DNA of 33,480 bases from Thoreauomyces humboldtii. Lineage: Eukaryota; Chytridiomycota; Chytridiomycetes; Spizellomycetales; Powellomycetaceae. The notes below the pieces were generated by a model. That model made no database searches. It was not told the DNA's origin and worked only from the letters and a program-made list of their open reading frames with translations. Position numbers and translations under genes: made by a program. Shown one piece after another: positions 11,525 through 24,150 of the stretch (its first letter is position 1; every line of letters begins with the position of its first letter). The stretch covers positions 1 through 33,480 of the forward strand of contig JADGJA010000176.1 in assembly GCA_027596035.1 (NCBI GenBank), written 5' to 3'.

Positions 11525-14500
11525 ATGCAGAGCGGCAGCGGGACGCCGAAGAAGCTCCCGGAGAAGAAAGTCGGAAGTCCCAGTCTAGCCGAATCGGTCG
11601 AAAAGTTCTGGGCCATCGCCGAGAATGTCGAGAAGTCGTCTCGAAAAGGGGAGCTCCTGGCTCCTCCGACCAACCCGGTCATGCGACGAAACTCGATGGC
11701 CGCTTCCAGCAGCAACAGCAACCCCCTGTCCGGGTCCGCCATGCAACGCAGAGAGTCGATCGCCGGCGGTGGAAGTCGAAATCAACTCAGACCGACCACG
11801 TTGGTGGGAAACCCGCTCACACGACGTCAATCCATCGCGGGAGGACGCGAACGAAGCGATTCGGTCGTTTCATCTGGATCCGGATTCAACCTCATGCGAG
11901 GTGGAGCTGGGAGCGGACAGGGGAGCGCGGCCGTACTTCCACCTCCCGAGAACTTCCTGCAATATGACTCGGCCCTAGCGAGGAAACCGACCCCATACAA
12001 CCCGAAGAAACTCAACTCGCTCCAATTGGCTGCTTACAATGGAGACATCAACAAGCTGCGATCTCTCATGTTCGAGAAGAAGCGAGATCTTGACAAACTG
12101 GATACGGTCCACGGCGTAACGGCCTTGCAGATCGCGGCTGAAAGAGGCGACATCAAAATGGCCAAAGCGTTGATCGACGGCGTGCCAATCGGAAACGGAG
12201 AGACGAAGCGATGCTCATTGAATCCTAAGAATCGGGAAGGCCGAACAGCCCTGCAAATGGTATCTGAGAACGAAAGAAATCAGGCTTTCTGTAAGCGCAA
12301 AGGTTAATGTTTCGTATTATGATTTTTTTTCTGTAGGCGGCTATGATGATGCACTCAGACGTCTTGATCCTGTTGCTCACATACCGTGCAAATTCGGATC
12401 TCCAAGATTCGATCGGATGTGTTCCGTTGCACTGGGCTATACTCCACAATGACCGGGCCAGTTTCTCGGCTCTATGTCGCTCTGGCGCTAAAGTTCAGAT
12501 TCAGGACAAGGTATGGGTCTAATCTTTTTTGAACTCTCGTCTTTCCTGTGTGCTTTAAACTGATGTACCGTATGCAGACCAAAAACTCGCTGCTTCATCA
12601 CGCCACTCGGTTCGGGAACCCCGAGTTTGTCACGCAGATCCTCGACATGGGTGCAGATGTAGACTTTGCAAATGCGGAATTACGGTCAGTCAACAAGATC
12701 CATGGTTCTTCACCTAGTCCTACTTTCTGTTTGTCGCTGACAATTCTCCCATTTCAGAACTCCTCTCCATATTGCTGTAGAAAACAAGTGCGATGATCTT
12801 ATCCAGATCCTTATTGAGCACAACGCGGATCCAACCCTGGTCGACTATTCGGGCCGAAAAGCGATCGACTACGTTGATCCAGACGAAGACAACGAGGAAC
12901 TCATACAGCTTCTCACTCTGAAGGAGTTGGCAAGGCACGCTAAAGCCGCTATCGTGAAGAAAGATTTTCTCGGTGGCGATATCGAGCTTGAAGGCAGCGG
13001 GTCACTGCAACAACCGAAGACCGGAGCAGATGAGACATCTACGGATCCCGTGGAAATTATGGGCGGATATAACGTGAAGAAGTCGACGTCCAGCACGAAG
13101 AGCACGGATCTGAACGTCGGTGGGCCGGATTGGGAGGCGAAGCGAAGACGTAGCAGCTCCGGCTTCAAGCAAAAGCACCCATCTGCTAGCAGTGACGATG
13201 ACTCCTCAAAGGTATACAATATATCCACTGCACCTGAATCCTCTGATCCTTATCGCATATGATTCTCATAACTATATCATCTAGAGTCCGTTACACCTGT
13301 CTCCGACCTCCTCCCGGTCGTCGACCAGCGAAAGAACGCGCAAACGTCAGCTGGAGTATGTCCGCGAGCAGTCGGAAAGCACGGACCCTGACCCGCTGTC
13401 CACGGCGTCCCAGATGTGGGACGACCTTGGTCTTCCGAAAGGACCGGCTGGGGAACATATGGTCTGGACGAGGTCTTCCATGTACGACCTGGGGACTAGT
13501 GAGGGAGAGGTGTCCCATCCGTCTCTGCCCCGCGGTCAGTTGCTGGTACGTATATGCTCGTTCCGATGATTTGGCTTTTTGCCTGGACACTTTCCTGACG
13601 CATTTCTGGTTTAGTTCGCTGAGGAAGAGCATAGCCGGAGACAACCTTCGCTTACGAAAAAGGACGCGAGGCTTCCTGTAAGTTGCAGCGGCTAAATCTT
13701 GTAGCTCTGCCGTATCTCATCCAAACTCTTCATAGTCAGCGCTCCGAACTGAAGTTGTAGATGACTCGGAATCGCTTGACCTGGATACGGACGTGCTGGC
13801 AGCATTTGCGGGCGATGACCCTTCCTATCTTTCTGACGTGGATGACGAGAGCAGGGTTGGACAAACGACCGGGAAATCTCGAGCTTCCATTTCAGATACA
13901 CCCGTCCTTCAGGCGGTACCAAGCAACCCAGAAGCAGCCTCAGATGCAGTCACTGGTTCTGGTACGGTGGGACGGTCTGTTATCGACGAGCTTCAAGACT
14001 TCGAAGCATACCTTAACGAACAGTCGACTCATGAAGATCCGAGTGAAACATCGGGTAAGAGTCTCGTAACGCCGACCCCGCCATCAGACATACAACCAGC
14101 AAGAAGGGATTCTCGAGAAATCTTGTCACCTACAACCGCAGTACCTGGCGGAGAGGACTTCGGAACGCTGGATAGCAGCCAGATAGACGAGATCATCGCT
14201 CGTGCCAGTCGGGAAGCCGAGGCACCTCCACAGATGGGATTGAAGCAGCCACCCCCGCGTATGACTGTTCGAATCGATGCGCCTGAAACTACCGAGAGGC
14301 ACAAACTCGAACCGGGAGAGATGACCGCAACCGCCAATCGGTTAATGATGGATCTGAAACGCATCGAGCAGCAGTTCGTCGGACAGGAGGATATCTCGCA
14401 CGTCGTTCAGGTCCTTGCGGGTTATGTTCGGGAAACGAACGAAATCGCCATTGCGGCAGAAGAGGAGCAAGAAAACTACCGACTACTGTGGACGACCGTT

Positions 14501-17500
14501 CAGAGCGAATACAAAGAAACCCCCGAAAGGACGAAACTCAATGAAAAAGGTTCTCCGGAACGCGAGGAAGTTGTGGCGTGGGTTAACACCATCCGTACTC
14601 GTCGCAACACCGATGCGACGATCGCGGGGACGCCTACGTCGCCCATGCGTAACAATCCAAAGTCGCCAGATGTCTCCGCTCTGAATAAGGTTGAAAGACG
14701 ACACGCTCAGCTGACCCATGAGGTCGAATCGCTGCAAACCTGGATCGACTACACGCGTGATGATATTGGTGGCCGCGAGGATTTCGGGAACGAAACGGTT
14801 CAGGAGAGGAAGGATAGAGAGGTTCTGAAGAAGAACGCAAATGCGCTTGAACAGAAGCGGGCGGCTCTATTTACTGAATACGCGTCCCTGCATGGACAGT
14901 CTATCGCGCCTGCCGAAGCGACGGGCGGTACATCCGACTTCACCATGAGCTATGTCCTCCCGAAGCATGCCAAGGGCGCCGAAGCTGAGTGGGAAACCCT
15001 CTTACGCCAGCTTGCCGCAGAGAGATCGACTACGCTGCGATTAAAGGATGAGATCGAAGGACTGAACTTTGATTATACCAACATGAAGACTTCGAAGCTG
15101 GCTTTGGAGGCTCGTTTGGATGATCTCCAAGAGCGGTTCGTTCAGTTTAATCTCGACCTCGACGCGCATCTCACCGGCACGGAGGACGATCACGAACAGG
15201 AGCGGTCGGCGCTGGATGAACGTAGGGCTCAAGAGCTAAAAGCCGAAGTGGCGCGCGAACGTGAGATTTCCACCCGCTACAAAGACGAACTCACCACGAT
15301 GCAGACGAAGCTTCGGATTCTCGAAATCTCGCGACAGGATCTGGAGATGCAGGTCACGCGGCTTCAGCAGCACAAGTGTCCTCAGGCGGCGTCCTCGAAT
15401 CCTAGTCTTGGTCGTCCGGGCGGTGTAGCCGGTGTCCCCGGGGTTCGGGAAAGCTCCCCTCTTCCGTCGCACCAGCACTCGCAAGCTGGGCTCAGTGGAG
15501 GCATATCGAGTGGCTCGATCGGCCCCGCGTCAAAGGCAGGCGTAGAGAAGCTTACGCGAGAACGTGATTCCCTTCACAAGCAGCTCGACGAGCTACGAGC
15601 CAGGATCGACACCCACGTCTGCGAAATGCCTCCTCGGACGCAGGAGGAGGAGAACGAAGTCTCTGAAAAGCTGCGCGAGGAACTCCGCAACGTCATGGAT
15701 GAGTTCAGAAGACAGATGGACGAGGAGCGAGACGCTTCGCTCAATCTGAAGAGCGTGCTGCAGTCAACTATCGAACAGCTGCAGGTGGAAAAGGATGCTC
15801 TCGTGCAGCAACTCAACGAAATCCAGCAGTCGTCCGAGCGCAACATACGGGACAACCCCCGTGGCGGAGACGAACAAAATACGGTCGCGGAAAAGCTGAG
15901 AGAGGAGCTTCGCGTGGTCGCTTCTGACTTTCAACGTCAAGTTTCGGAGGAGCGAGATGTCGCCTCCAACCTCAAGCAGATGCTGCAGGGAGCCATCGAC
16001 AATCTACAAGCCGAAAAGGAGGCTTTGATGCAGCAACTCGGCGACATTCAAAAATCACACGAGCTAAACGACCGTCCTAAAGCGCTTACTGACCAAGCCG
16101 AATTGGCGGACCGACTGAGGGACGAGCTTCGCGCCATTAAGCGAAAATACGACTCCGCGAAGACCGAGCGTGAAGTCTTGCAAAATCGTTTATCGGAACT
16201 CGAAGAGGAACAAGCCCAGCAGGAAATCCTGAACGAAGAGATGAAAGAGCTTCTCGACCATGTTCACGTGGACGAGCAGAAGATGAATGATCTCGCCGTG
16301 AACCTGGCGGATGCAACCGCTGAGTTGGAGAGCTCGAGAGCCCGAATCGCGCAGTTAGAGCGAGAGAAGCTCGAGCGCGGAATCTCCGTTGGTGCTAGAG
16401 CAGACATCCCACAAGTCCGTAACAGGGACCTGGATACCGATCATGAGGATTCGCTCGTCAAGCAGCTGAACGAGAATCTTACGAGCGCAACCACGGAGCT
16501 CGCATCTGCTCGCGACGAGCAAGCTGCATTGCAGACTCTCATCAAGGAAATGGAATCTCAGGGGGCTACTCGCGCGAAGCCAACGAAGCGTGGCATCGAT
16601 CACCACGCAATCGAGCTTGATTCGGCACGTGGACAGCACGAGGCCATGCAGAATCGCATCAAAGAACTGGAAAGCCAGATAGTTACGGCTGACCATTCAT
16701 TGGTGAAACAACTGAACGGAGAGCTGCAGCGGACTTCGGCGGAATTAGGGGCTGCATTGCGACAGATCAAGGTCATGGAAGATCAGATCCAACAACACCA
16801 GGAACGTGACCCACTCGCCAGAAATCTTCAGCAACCCTCTTTGCAACTCGGAAACACGCATGCTCGAGGTTCATTAACCGAAGATTCCTCGAACGCCGCA
16901 AAGGACCTTCAAGACCATCTCACCAGGTCTTCCAAAGATCTTAATGCTGCACACAAGCGCATCGCAGTCCTGGAGTCGCAGATCGCAGCGCACGCAACGC
17001 AGCAACGTCCCGGTTGGGAGCAGACCCAGAAAGAGCTGCAGCAGCTAACAGACGAGATCAACACTTTCTCCCTCGAAGACGACCTCTCTCAGTCGGAACG
17101 GGACCTAGTATCTTCGGATCAGAAGGCCACGATTGTGGATCTCGAGGAGCAGCTGGAAGCGCTCCAAGCTGGCCTTCTCGAAGGCGAGATGGAACGGCAG
17201 GAACTCGAAGCTCGGCTAATCGCTGCTGATGCGAGGGATGCAGAACAAATGGTTGCGATTCGGCAGGAGAGGGATGAGTCGGTCAGCGAAACATATCGTC
17301 TCGGTGTCGAATTGCAGAGTACAGTTGACGCGCTGGCTACGGAGACAAGCGCACGGAAACGACTTGTGGAGGAACTACGAACCATGCAGGCTACGCTCGA
17401 GTCCCTCCAGATGGATTTGGCAGAAGCGAGAGTTCGAGTCGATACGAGCACGATCACCGATTCACATCAGGACTCTGACCAGGTCGAGGACTTTGTCCGG

Positions 17501-20500
17501 GAACGAGAAGCTAGCTCGGCTGAGATTTCCATCCTTGCAGCCACTGTAACAAGTCTCACCATTGCTTTGCAAGAAGAATCCAATCGCCGAAAGCACCTTA
17601 TCACTGAGTTCGAAGCGCTACAAGCGAATTTTGAGGCAGTACAGATGGATCTGGGCGAGACGCGGCACAGCGCGAACGACCACCACAAACAGTTAGAATC
17701 ATTGACTCATGCCCTTCGAGATCGTGAGGAAGCCTCCACCCGCGAACGGGACGAGAACGTTGCGGAAACGCAAGCTCTTACGTCAACCCTATCTGCACTC
17801 ACCATCAAGCTCGAAGAGCAAACCACAGCGCGCGAAGAACTTTCGGAGAAAGTCCGAGAGCTGCAAGAAGAATGTGAAAAATTACAGATGGATCTAGGCG
17901 GCGAACGTAGCCAACGGGAGCGAGCCATTCGGCACGCTGACGAGGAACGAGCGGAACGAGAACGCGTTGCTCGTCTCGTTGAAGAACTCGGAACAAAGGT
18001 GGAAGATACCGACGAACTTCGCGTCCGACTTGCCTCGGCTGATCGTGATGCCGGTTTTGAAAAAGTGGAACGGGAGCGGCTCTCTCAACTGGCGGATGAA
18101 CTCCAAGCCGACCTGGAAGCCGCGGAGCTGGATCTCGATAATGAACGCACCGAGCGTGAGCGGACATCGATGATGGCCGAAGAACTTCACGAGAAACTTT
18201 TGGCCGTGGAAGCTGCCCTCGCCGCTGAGAAAAGCGAGCTTGAGAAGACGGTTCAACAAGCCGAGCATCAAAACTCCACCATTCAAACCCTCAATGCGGA
18301 GGTGGAGTCGAATCGTCAAGCGATCGCCACCCTCACTAACGAGAGCCTGGAATTGCGAACGACGCTACAAGATATGACGTCGAAGGCAAAAGCGGAAGCT
18401 AACGAGGATCTCGTCCAGTATTACGACACTGAGATGAGGTTACTTGCCACTCAGATTGCCGCAGAAAAAGACGCCCGCACAGCGCGTGACGCCGAACACG
18501 TGCGGATATCGCAAACTGTCAGTGAACTGGAAGCCAACTTGGCACACGCTCAGGAAGAACATCAAGTTGCCGCGACCACCGCTGCGCACACAGAAAAAAC
18601 GCTCAACGACAACTTAACCAAACTGACGGCGCGAGTCGCTGCTCTTGGTTCAGAAGTTGAGCAGAAAGCTCGCGAAATCGCAACACTGCAGGACGACCTA
18701 GTGCAACGGGACCAGAAAATCGCAAGCCTGGAATCTGACATTGCGCAGGGGGAAACCCGCAAGACGCTCTTGACAGATAAGTTCAATGCGCTTCGCACAG
18801 ATCACGATACTTTGCAAAGCGAACACAGCCTTCAAAGCAATGCCATGCGAGAAAAGACCGCTCAACTGGAAGCGCTACTCAAAGAGTCTGTGATAAAACG
18901 GGAGCGGATGGAAGCGGAGCTGTTCACCTCAACAGAAGAGGTCACTGAGCTGAGAGGCAAAGTGCTACGTCTTGAGGCTCGCCAAACGAGATCGACCGCT
19001 GAGATCCAGGAGCATCTGCTTAAGCTCGAGACTTTTGAAGCAGATCTCTCAAAGGAGCGTAGTCATCGTATGAAACTAGAGGAAAAGAACGTGGCTTCCG
19101 CGACCGACCTTGAGAAAAGCCTTGCAAAGATCGAGGCTGCTGAAGCCGCCGCGTCGACGGCACAAACAAAGTTGCAGTCATTGGAGCGCGAGCGTGAAGG
19201 AATCCAGAGCGATCTCGCAGCATCTCGAGCTGCGCTTTCTCGAGCCAACGAAGAACATGAAAGACTCGAAAAGGATAGTCAGCAAAAGCTCGCGGCCTTG
19301 GAGACGACGCACCAACAGCGGATTGCTCAATGGGATACCGAACGAGGTAGTCTCCAAGCGCAAATTCAGCAGACCTCAACTCGTAACACGGACCTCCAGC
19401 AAAGCGTTGAAAAGGGCAACGAAACTGCCCGCGCTGCTGAAGCGCACGTACGAGAACTGGAACACGGGTCCGCAAAATTGCAGGAGGAACTCCACCGTCT
19501 CCAGTCCGATAAAGAGCGAATCGATTTACTTTGCAAAGGTCTAAACGAATCGGTCGCCCAGTCCCAAGCTCAGCTCACTGTACTTCGAGAAGAAAACATC
19601 CGAGTACAAACCCTGTCGGAAAAGGCCACCACAGAGGCGCAGGGTCTTAAAAACGAGGTGGACCGCCTACAGAATGACAAAGCAACACTGCAAAAACGGC
19701 TGAATGAGGCGAAGTCCAGGGCCGAGAGCTTGCAGTCACAGCATAAGCACGCCATATCGGAAAAGAAACGTCTTCAGAACGAACTCGAAGAACTGCGGGA
19801 AAAGGCCACGGTGCTGGAAGAGAAATACGTTACGGCACAGACTGAGGCCGAGACGCGGAAACGGGAAATCAAGAAGCTGAGCGAAGGGCTGGTTTCATCG
19901 AAGGAGGAAAACGAGCAGAAAACTGTTCGGATCGAAAAATTAGAGGAAGATTCGGCTCGTCTCGACCGAGCTTTGAAATTTACGGAAGCGGGTAGCTCAG
20001 AGTCTCGAGCGTCCATGGAGGTACGATTGCACGACCTTACCAGACAGCTCGATACGATCACGCGAGAGCGAGACACTTTGAAAGAGGAAACCGACCGTAT
20101 AAAAGGTGTTCTTGAGGTTCGCATATCAGAGTCGTTGCAGGATAGCGCCAAACGATCTGTTGCGGCAAACGAAATTCAGTCCTTGCGAGAGCAGGTCGCC
20201 GAACTAGGCGACAGGCTCTTGCGAAAAGACGTCGAAGTAGCGGATTTGACGGACAAAATTCGTGACCGAGCTGCAGCCACCAAGCTCAAAGAACAGGAGC
20301 GCGAACTCGAGTGCGATCTAGCGGCCGAAGAACTAAGAAAGCAGATGGCCATCGTGGCGACGCAGATGCAGACGAACCAGACGGAAGCTGACGAAGCGCT
20401 TCGCAAGACCCGTGACCAGATCTCGGACCTATCGACCAAGCTGCAGGCTAGGGAGACCGAGATTCGTGAGCTCGGAGCGAAGATATCTGCGGAGATACGT

Positions 20501-22432
20501 GCCAAACAGGAGCTCGTATCCGCAACTGCGGAGCTTGAACGAAAGCTAAAAACGACGAGCGAGCGACTGTCCGAATCGGAGGTTTCAGTCAAAGCGGCCG
20601 AGGAGTTGGCATCAGAGCGTCGTCAACGCGTTGACATCCTCGCCAAGGAACTCACTCGTCGGAAGGGCGAGGTACATGAACTCCAGCAAGCCCTCGACAC
20701 CATCCACCACGACCACGCCGCGGAAACCTGCGAGCTGAAAACGCAATTGCTCTCTGTCTCCCGGACCCGGGAAGGGCTCTCCGCGCGTCTCACAGACGCA
20801 CAGGCCGCTGTCGAGAAGGCGCAGATGGCGCTGGCGGAGCTCGAGCACTCCTCGGCGCGAGATCGAGCTGAACTGGAAAGGCAGTTGGCGATCGCGAGAG
20901 CGTCGTCGAGCTCGTTCGAAGCCGACCAGTCTCGGGGCGCCGAGGAGCTCAAGCTGATCCGCACAGCTCTTGATCGCACACACCTGCAGATGGGTGTACT
21001 CACCAACGCTCAGATTCAATGGGACCTCGAACGACAGGATATGCACGAAGTAGTGTTGAGAAAAGAGTCGATGTGCAAGCAGATGCAGACCAACTTTGAC
21101 AACACCCGAGAAGCCCTGACGGCAAGTGAAGTAAGGGTCGTTACCCTCGAAGCCGAGACCCGTCGATTGAGCTTGGAGATCCAAGCGCTCAAGTCCCTGA
21201 AACATCAGTGGGAAACCGAACGGATCGAGATGGCGAGGGAGTTCGAGGAGCGAGCAGCGAACTCTGCAACGAGGAGTAGAGATCTGGAGAAGACTACTCG
21301 AATGTACAAGGAAGCTACAATAAAAATTCAGGCGTTGGAGTCAGCGCTGTTTGAAGGCGTTGAAGAGTTCCAGCGCGGGGCCGCAGGGGCGGGGGACAGC
21401 AAGACGCCTCTGAACAAAAACGCGTCCATTCTCTCGCTCGGGCAGGGCGGACAAGGACCGGACAACACGGCCGTCTTCAAGACGGTTGCCCAGCTCCAAC
21501 ATCAACTGACCCTTGCCCGAGAGCGCCAAGCCGCTCTCGAGAAGGAATTGGAGGAAGAACGAGCCCAACGTGCTCAACTCGAGCAGCAATGGGAGACGAC
21601 GCGATCGAACCTTCAAGCCGAGATGGAGGCCGTGATTCAGGCTCGAGACGATCTGGCAGGCCAGATCAACGACGCCAATCGTCACAGCGAGGAGTGCGAG
21701 AACGAGTATCTTCATCTTCTGGACACGGACGCGACGGGTCTCCGTGCACAGATCCGGGACGCGAGACAAGCGCTCCTGGCGTCAGCTGAACGGATGCGTG
21801 CCTTGCAGGAAGAGAACTCGGAGCTGGCGGGCCAGCTCGTCACCATGCAGGAGTCCCTCTCTGCGAAGCAAACCCTCAACACGGCACCGAGAGTCATGTC
21901 TCTCGAGCAGGAGAATGCGAGGTTGAGGTCCACCATCGCACGACTCCGCAGCGACCTGTCTCGGATGGAGGTGGACGTCAGACGGTCCTACGACGCCAAG
22001 GTCCGACGGATCGTGACGACGCTGGACGAGCACACGAAGGAACGCAACGTTGTCGAAAAGGGTTGGATACGAAACCAGGACAAGCTCAAGGACGGATACG
22101 AGCGACAGATCCAGACGCTCAGCGGCGAGCTCGCCGGACTGAAGAAGAAGACGGTGGACGGTAGCGTCTTCGGTCCTCCAGGTGTGGAGAGGACGGTCGA
22201 CTGGGATATGGGCGTGAAAGCAAAGACAAAGCCACACGCTCCCGCTCGCACGTCGTCGCACTTTGGTCATCATCCTACCGCTGCCACGGCGCATTGCGCG
22301 TCCATGGAGTCCCACCTCCAGATCTTGTATCGCCATAACCGGAATATCGAACGCAAGCTTGAGTCCATATCGGGACGAATAGAAACTCCACCGGATCCGC
22401 GACTCTTGCCGCGTCGTGCTGAGTTGATCTGA
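11525..22432 (+). CDS. Giant ankyrin-repeat / coiled-coil protein (about 3,496 residues)
   Basis: Seven exons: 11525-12259, 12337-12510, 12578-12684, 12758-13211, 13285-13545, 13615-13677 and 13736-22432. All six introns (58-77 bp) have GT-AG ends and keep frame; the last exon alone is 8.7 kb. Residues 1-160 are Ser/Gly-rich with three RRxS motifs (R54, R75, R100), which fit the PKA consensus. Residues about 163-391 hold roughly six ankyrin repeats (GRTALQM, TPLHIAVENK, NSLLHHATRFGN). Residues about 392-915 are acidic and disordered. Heptad-rich coiled coil then runs about 917-1147, 1200-3140 and 3177-3397, broken by two Gly/Pro/Ser hinges. A basic tail with LQILYRHNRN follows. Repeats of 73-81 residues occur inside the rod. 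I do not recognise a named orthologue. The architecture suggests a very long cytoskeletal, membrane-tether or scaffold rod whose ankyrin head binds a partner; function is otherwise unknown. The start is the first in-frame ATG. Confidence 0.82.
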
Positions 22433-22529
22433 CTGGGTTAAGAACTACTGTATAAACGATGCTAGCACATAAAATGTCATTGGTATAATAACAACACAAG
22501 ATGCGACCATGCAAGCTGTTTCCATTGAA

Positions 22530-22905
22530 TAGCTCCCCGCTGCGAGCTGGACTGAAGAAGAAGACGGTAGAATGGGACATGAGCGTCAAAGCCAAGACGC
22601 GGTCACGCGCTTCCGCTCGCACGTCGTCGCACTTTGGTCGTCATCCTACCGCTGGCACGACGCATTGCGCGTCCACGGAGTCCCATCTCCAGATCCTGTA
22701 TCGCCATAACCGAAACATCCGAACGCAAGCTTGAGTCCATATCGGGACGATTGGAAATTCACCGGATCCGCGCGGCTTTTGCCTCGATGTGCAGAGTTGA
22801 TCGGACTGGGTCGAGACACGATGTATGAATGAATGCTAGCACATGAATGTCAATGATGTAACAACAACACTCGATAGCCATGGCGACAGATGTTTTCATT
22901 GTAAT
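22530..22905 (+). pseudogene. Tandem duplicate of the giant gene's 3' end (broken)
   Basis: This segment repeats the last roughly 330 coding bases and the 3' flank of the giant gene (about 22105-22530), directly head to tail. Shared protein strings include ARTSSHFG and SHLQILYRHNRN, and the downstream bases around GCTAGCACAT and AACAACAC are shared too. The copy lacks 42 bp, equal to 14 codons between KKKTV and the WDM motif. It also has a one-base insertion after the RHNRNI string, which shifts the frame to an early stop at about 22734. It has no promoter or start of its own that I can see. Point differences are scattered, so the duplication is not very recent. Confidence 0.85.
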
Positions 22906-23004
22906 GATGGGAGAGATGGTTGATGAAATGGTATATCGGTTGGGATGGGATGTTGAATGCTGTGAAGGGGGAATGCAGGTTTCGAGGGCCTCCTTATCCC
23001 TTTT

Positions 23005-23720
23005 TCACCAGAGACCTGGGATGAGGCGCCATCGACTCTCGCGAAACCTGATCCACTTTGCCCCGAAGTGCTTTTCGAGGACGACCTCCTCCTCGGTGAC
23101 CCTGAAGGCCAGGATGGCCAGACCGACGGCTCCGGAGAGCGCGATGAGGGCAAGAGGGTAGTGATGGTAGATCATGTAGGACGGAACGATCATCATGCAT
23201 CCGGTGTAGCTGGGGTGACACAGGTACCGATAAGGACCGGTGTCGACGAGCTGATGGTCTGATGTGATGGCATATAAGCGAAAGCGCGTAGAGTTTTCCA
23301 AGGAGAGCATGCAACCGAGTTCTCTCTCTCTCTCTCTCTCTCACCGTCCTGGATGGTCAACTTGAAGGTGAAGAACCTGGCCAGGGCCCTGAAAGCCGAC
23401 ACGCGCAGCCAGATCCCGAGAACGCCGAGCACGAGTGCCGCCAGTTCCACGACCTCCCAAGGGGCACGGGCCGCGTCGTGGTAGACGGCGTATCGGAGCG
23501 AGAGCAAGGGGAGACCCAGCCAGCACGCGACGAGACTGGAGCGGATCCCCCTTTCGCTGGTGAGGAAGGTGGAGAGCGTGTCCTTTGTGACGACCTTGGA
23601 GTCCCCTGTGCTCTCGGCGATCGAGGTTGGGGGCGTCATCATCCGGATCACGCAAGCTCCCAGTGCTAGGGAACCCAGGACTTTTGTGATGGAGAGGCCG
23701 TCGTAGTCGGTGAGGGACAT
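23005..23720 (-). CDS. Isoprenylcysteine carboxyl methyltransferase (Ste14/ICMT family)
   Basis: Two exons read from 23720: 23720-23345 and 23258-23005, joined across an 86-bp intron, give 209 residues. Four or more hydrophobic segments are visible. The C-terminal catalytic core carries DDHQLVDTGPYRYLCHPSYTG, a second hydrophobic pair, and EEEVVLEKHFGAKW followed by FRESRWRLIPGLW. The RxxxHPxYTG and EE...L...FG..W..FR patterns are the family's SAM- and substrate-binding signature. ICMT methylates the carboxyl group of the farnesylated or geranylgeranylated cysteine at the C-terminus of CaaX proteins such as Ras, Rho and a-factor-type pheromones, at the ER membrane. The start at 23720 (MSLTDYDG) is the only in-frame ATG before the conserved region. 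The intron's 5' splice site runs straight into a GA microsatellite. The gene is convergent with the giant gene. Confidence 0.87.
23321..23342. repeat. (TC)11 microsatellite in the ICMT intron
   Basis: This is a 22-base pure TC tract on the plus strand. On the coding (minus) strand it is a GA tract that begins immediately after the GT of the 5' splice donor. Confidence 0.95.
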
Positions 23721-24150
23721 GGCTGGGAGGGTGACTGTTTGCGGGACAAGCGGAAGGGTGGACGAGTGTGTGGGCAAAGCAAGGGGACAAGACCTGACCC
23801 TTTGTGTGCTATGATGTATGGATGGTTGGCGAGGCCTCGGTCACATGCATGTATACCCAACCAAGCATACCGTATGCTTTTGAGACATTGGTCTGTAGAA
23901 CAACGCCAGCTGGGAAACAGCACCTGCCTGCCATGAGAGAGAGAGAGAGAGAGAGAGGAGATGTCACGAGGAGGGGATGAGGGAGCTGTTGTTGGACCCA
24001 GGGGTGGTGGGGTGGCTCTGCTGCCATGGGTCGTCAATTAGAGAGGTTCTCGTCGTCATCCCAGTTCAAAGTAGTCACACGAGCTGGGGTGTGCGCTCGA
24101 CTCTGCCGTCGCCACTCTGCTTCGTCCCCACGCCCCATCTCTTGATCTCC
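23721..24150. promoter_or_regulatory. Upstream region of the ICMT gene
   Basis: These 430 bp lie upstream of the methyltransferase start and hold no convincing gene. A 23-base GA tract (23935-23957) is the only clear structure; such tracts are common in fungal promoters. Confidence 0.4.
23935..23957. repeat. GA dinucleotide microsatellite
   Basis: About eleven GA units in a row, some 215 bp upstream of the ICMT start codon. Confidence 0.95.

Noticed and set aside
12260..12307. Ankyrin protein ending at 12307
   Set aside because: Reading on to the stop ignores a GT-AG intron (12260-12336). Splicing it joins GRTALQM to a well-formed ankyrin helix and keeps frame through the next five introns.
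20612..21205. Long minus-strand open frames opposite the giant gene (also at 18018, 21782 and others)
   Set aside because: They are antisense shadows of a Glu/Lys/Leu/Gln-rich coiled coil, with Ser/Arg-rich low-complexity translations.
23721..23777. Upstream extension of the ICMT protein to 23777
   Set aside because: The extension would have to start at TTG. The first ATG in frame is 23720, directly before the conserved protein.
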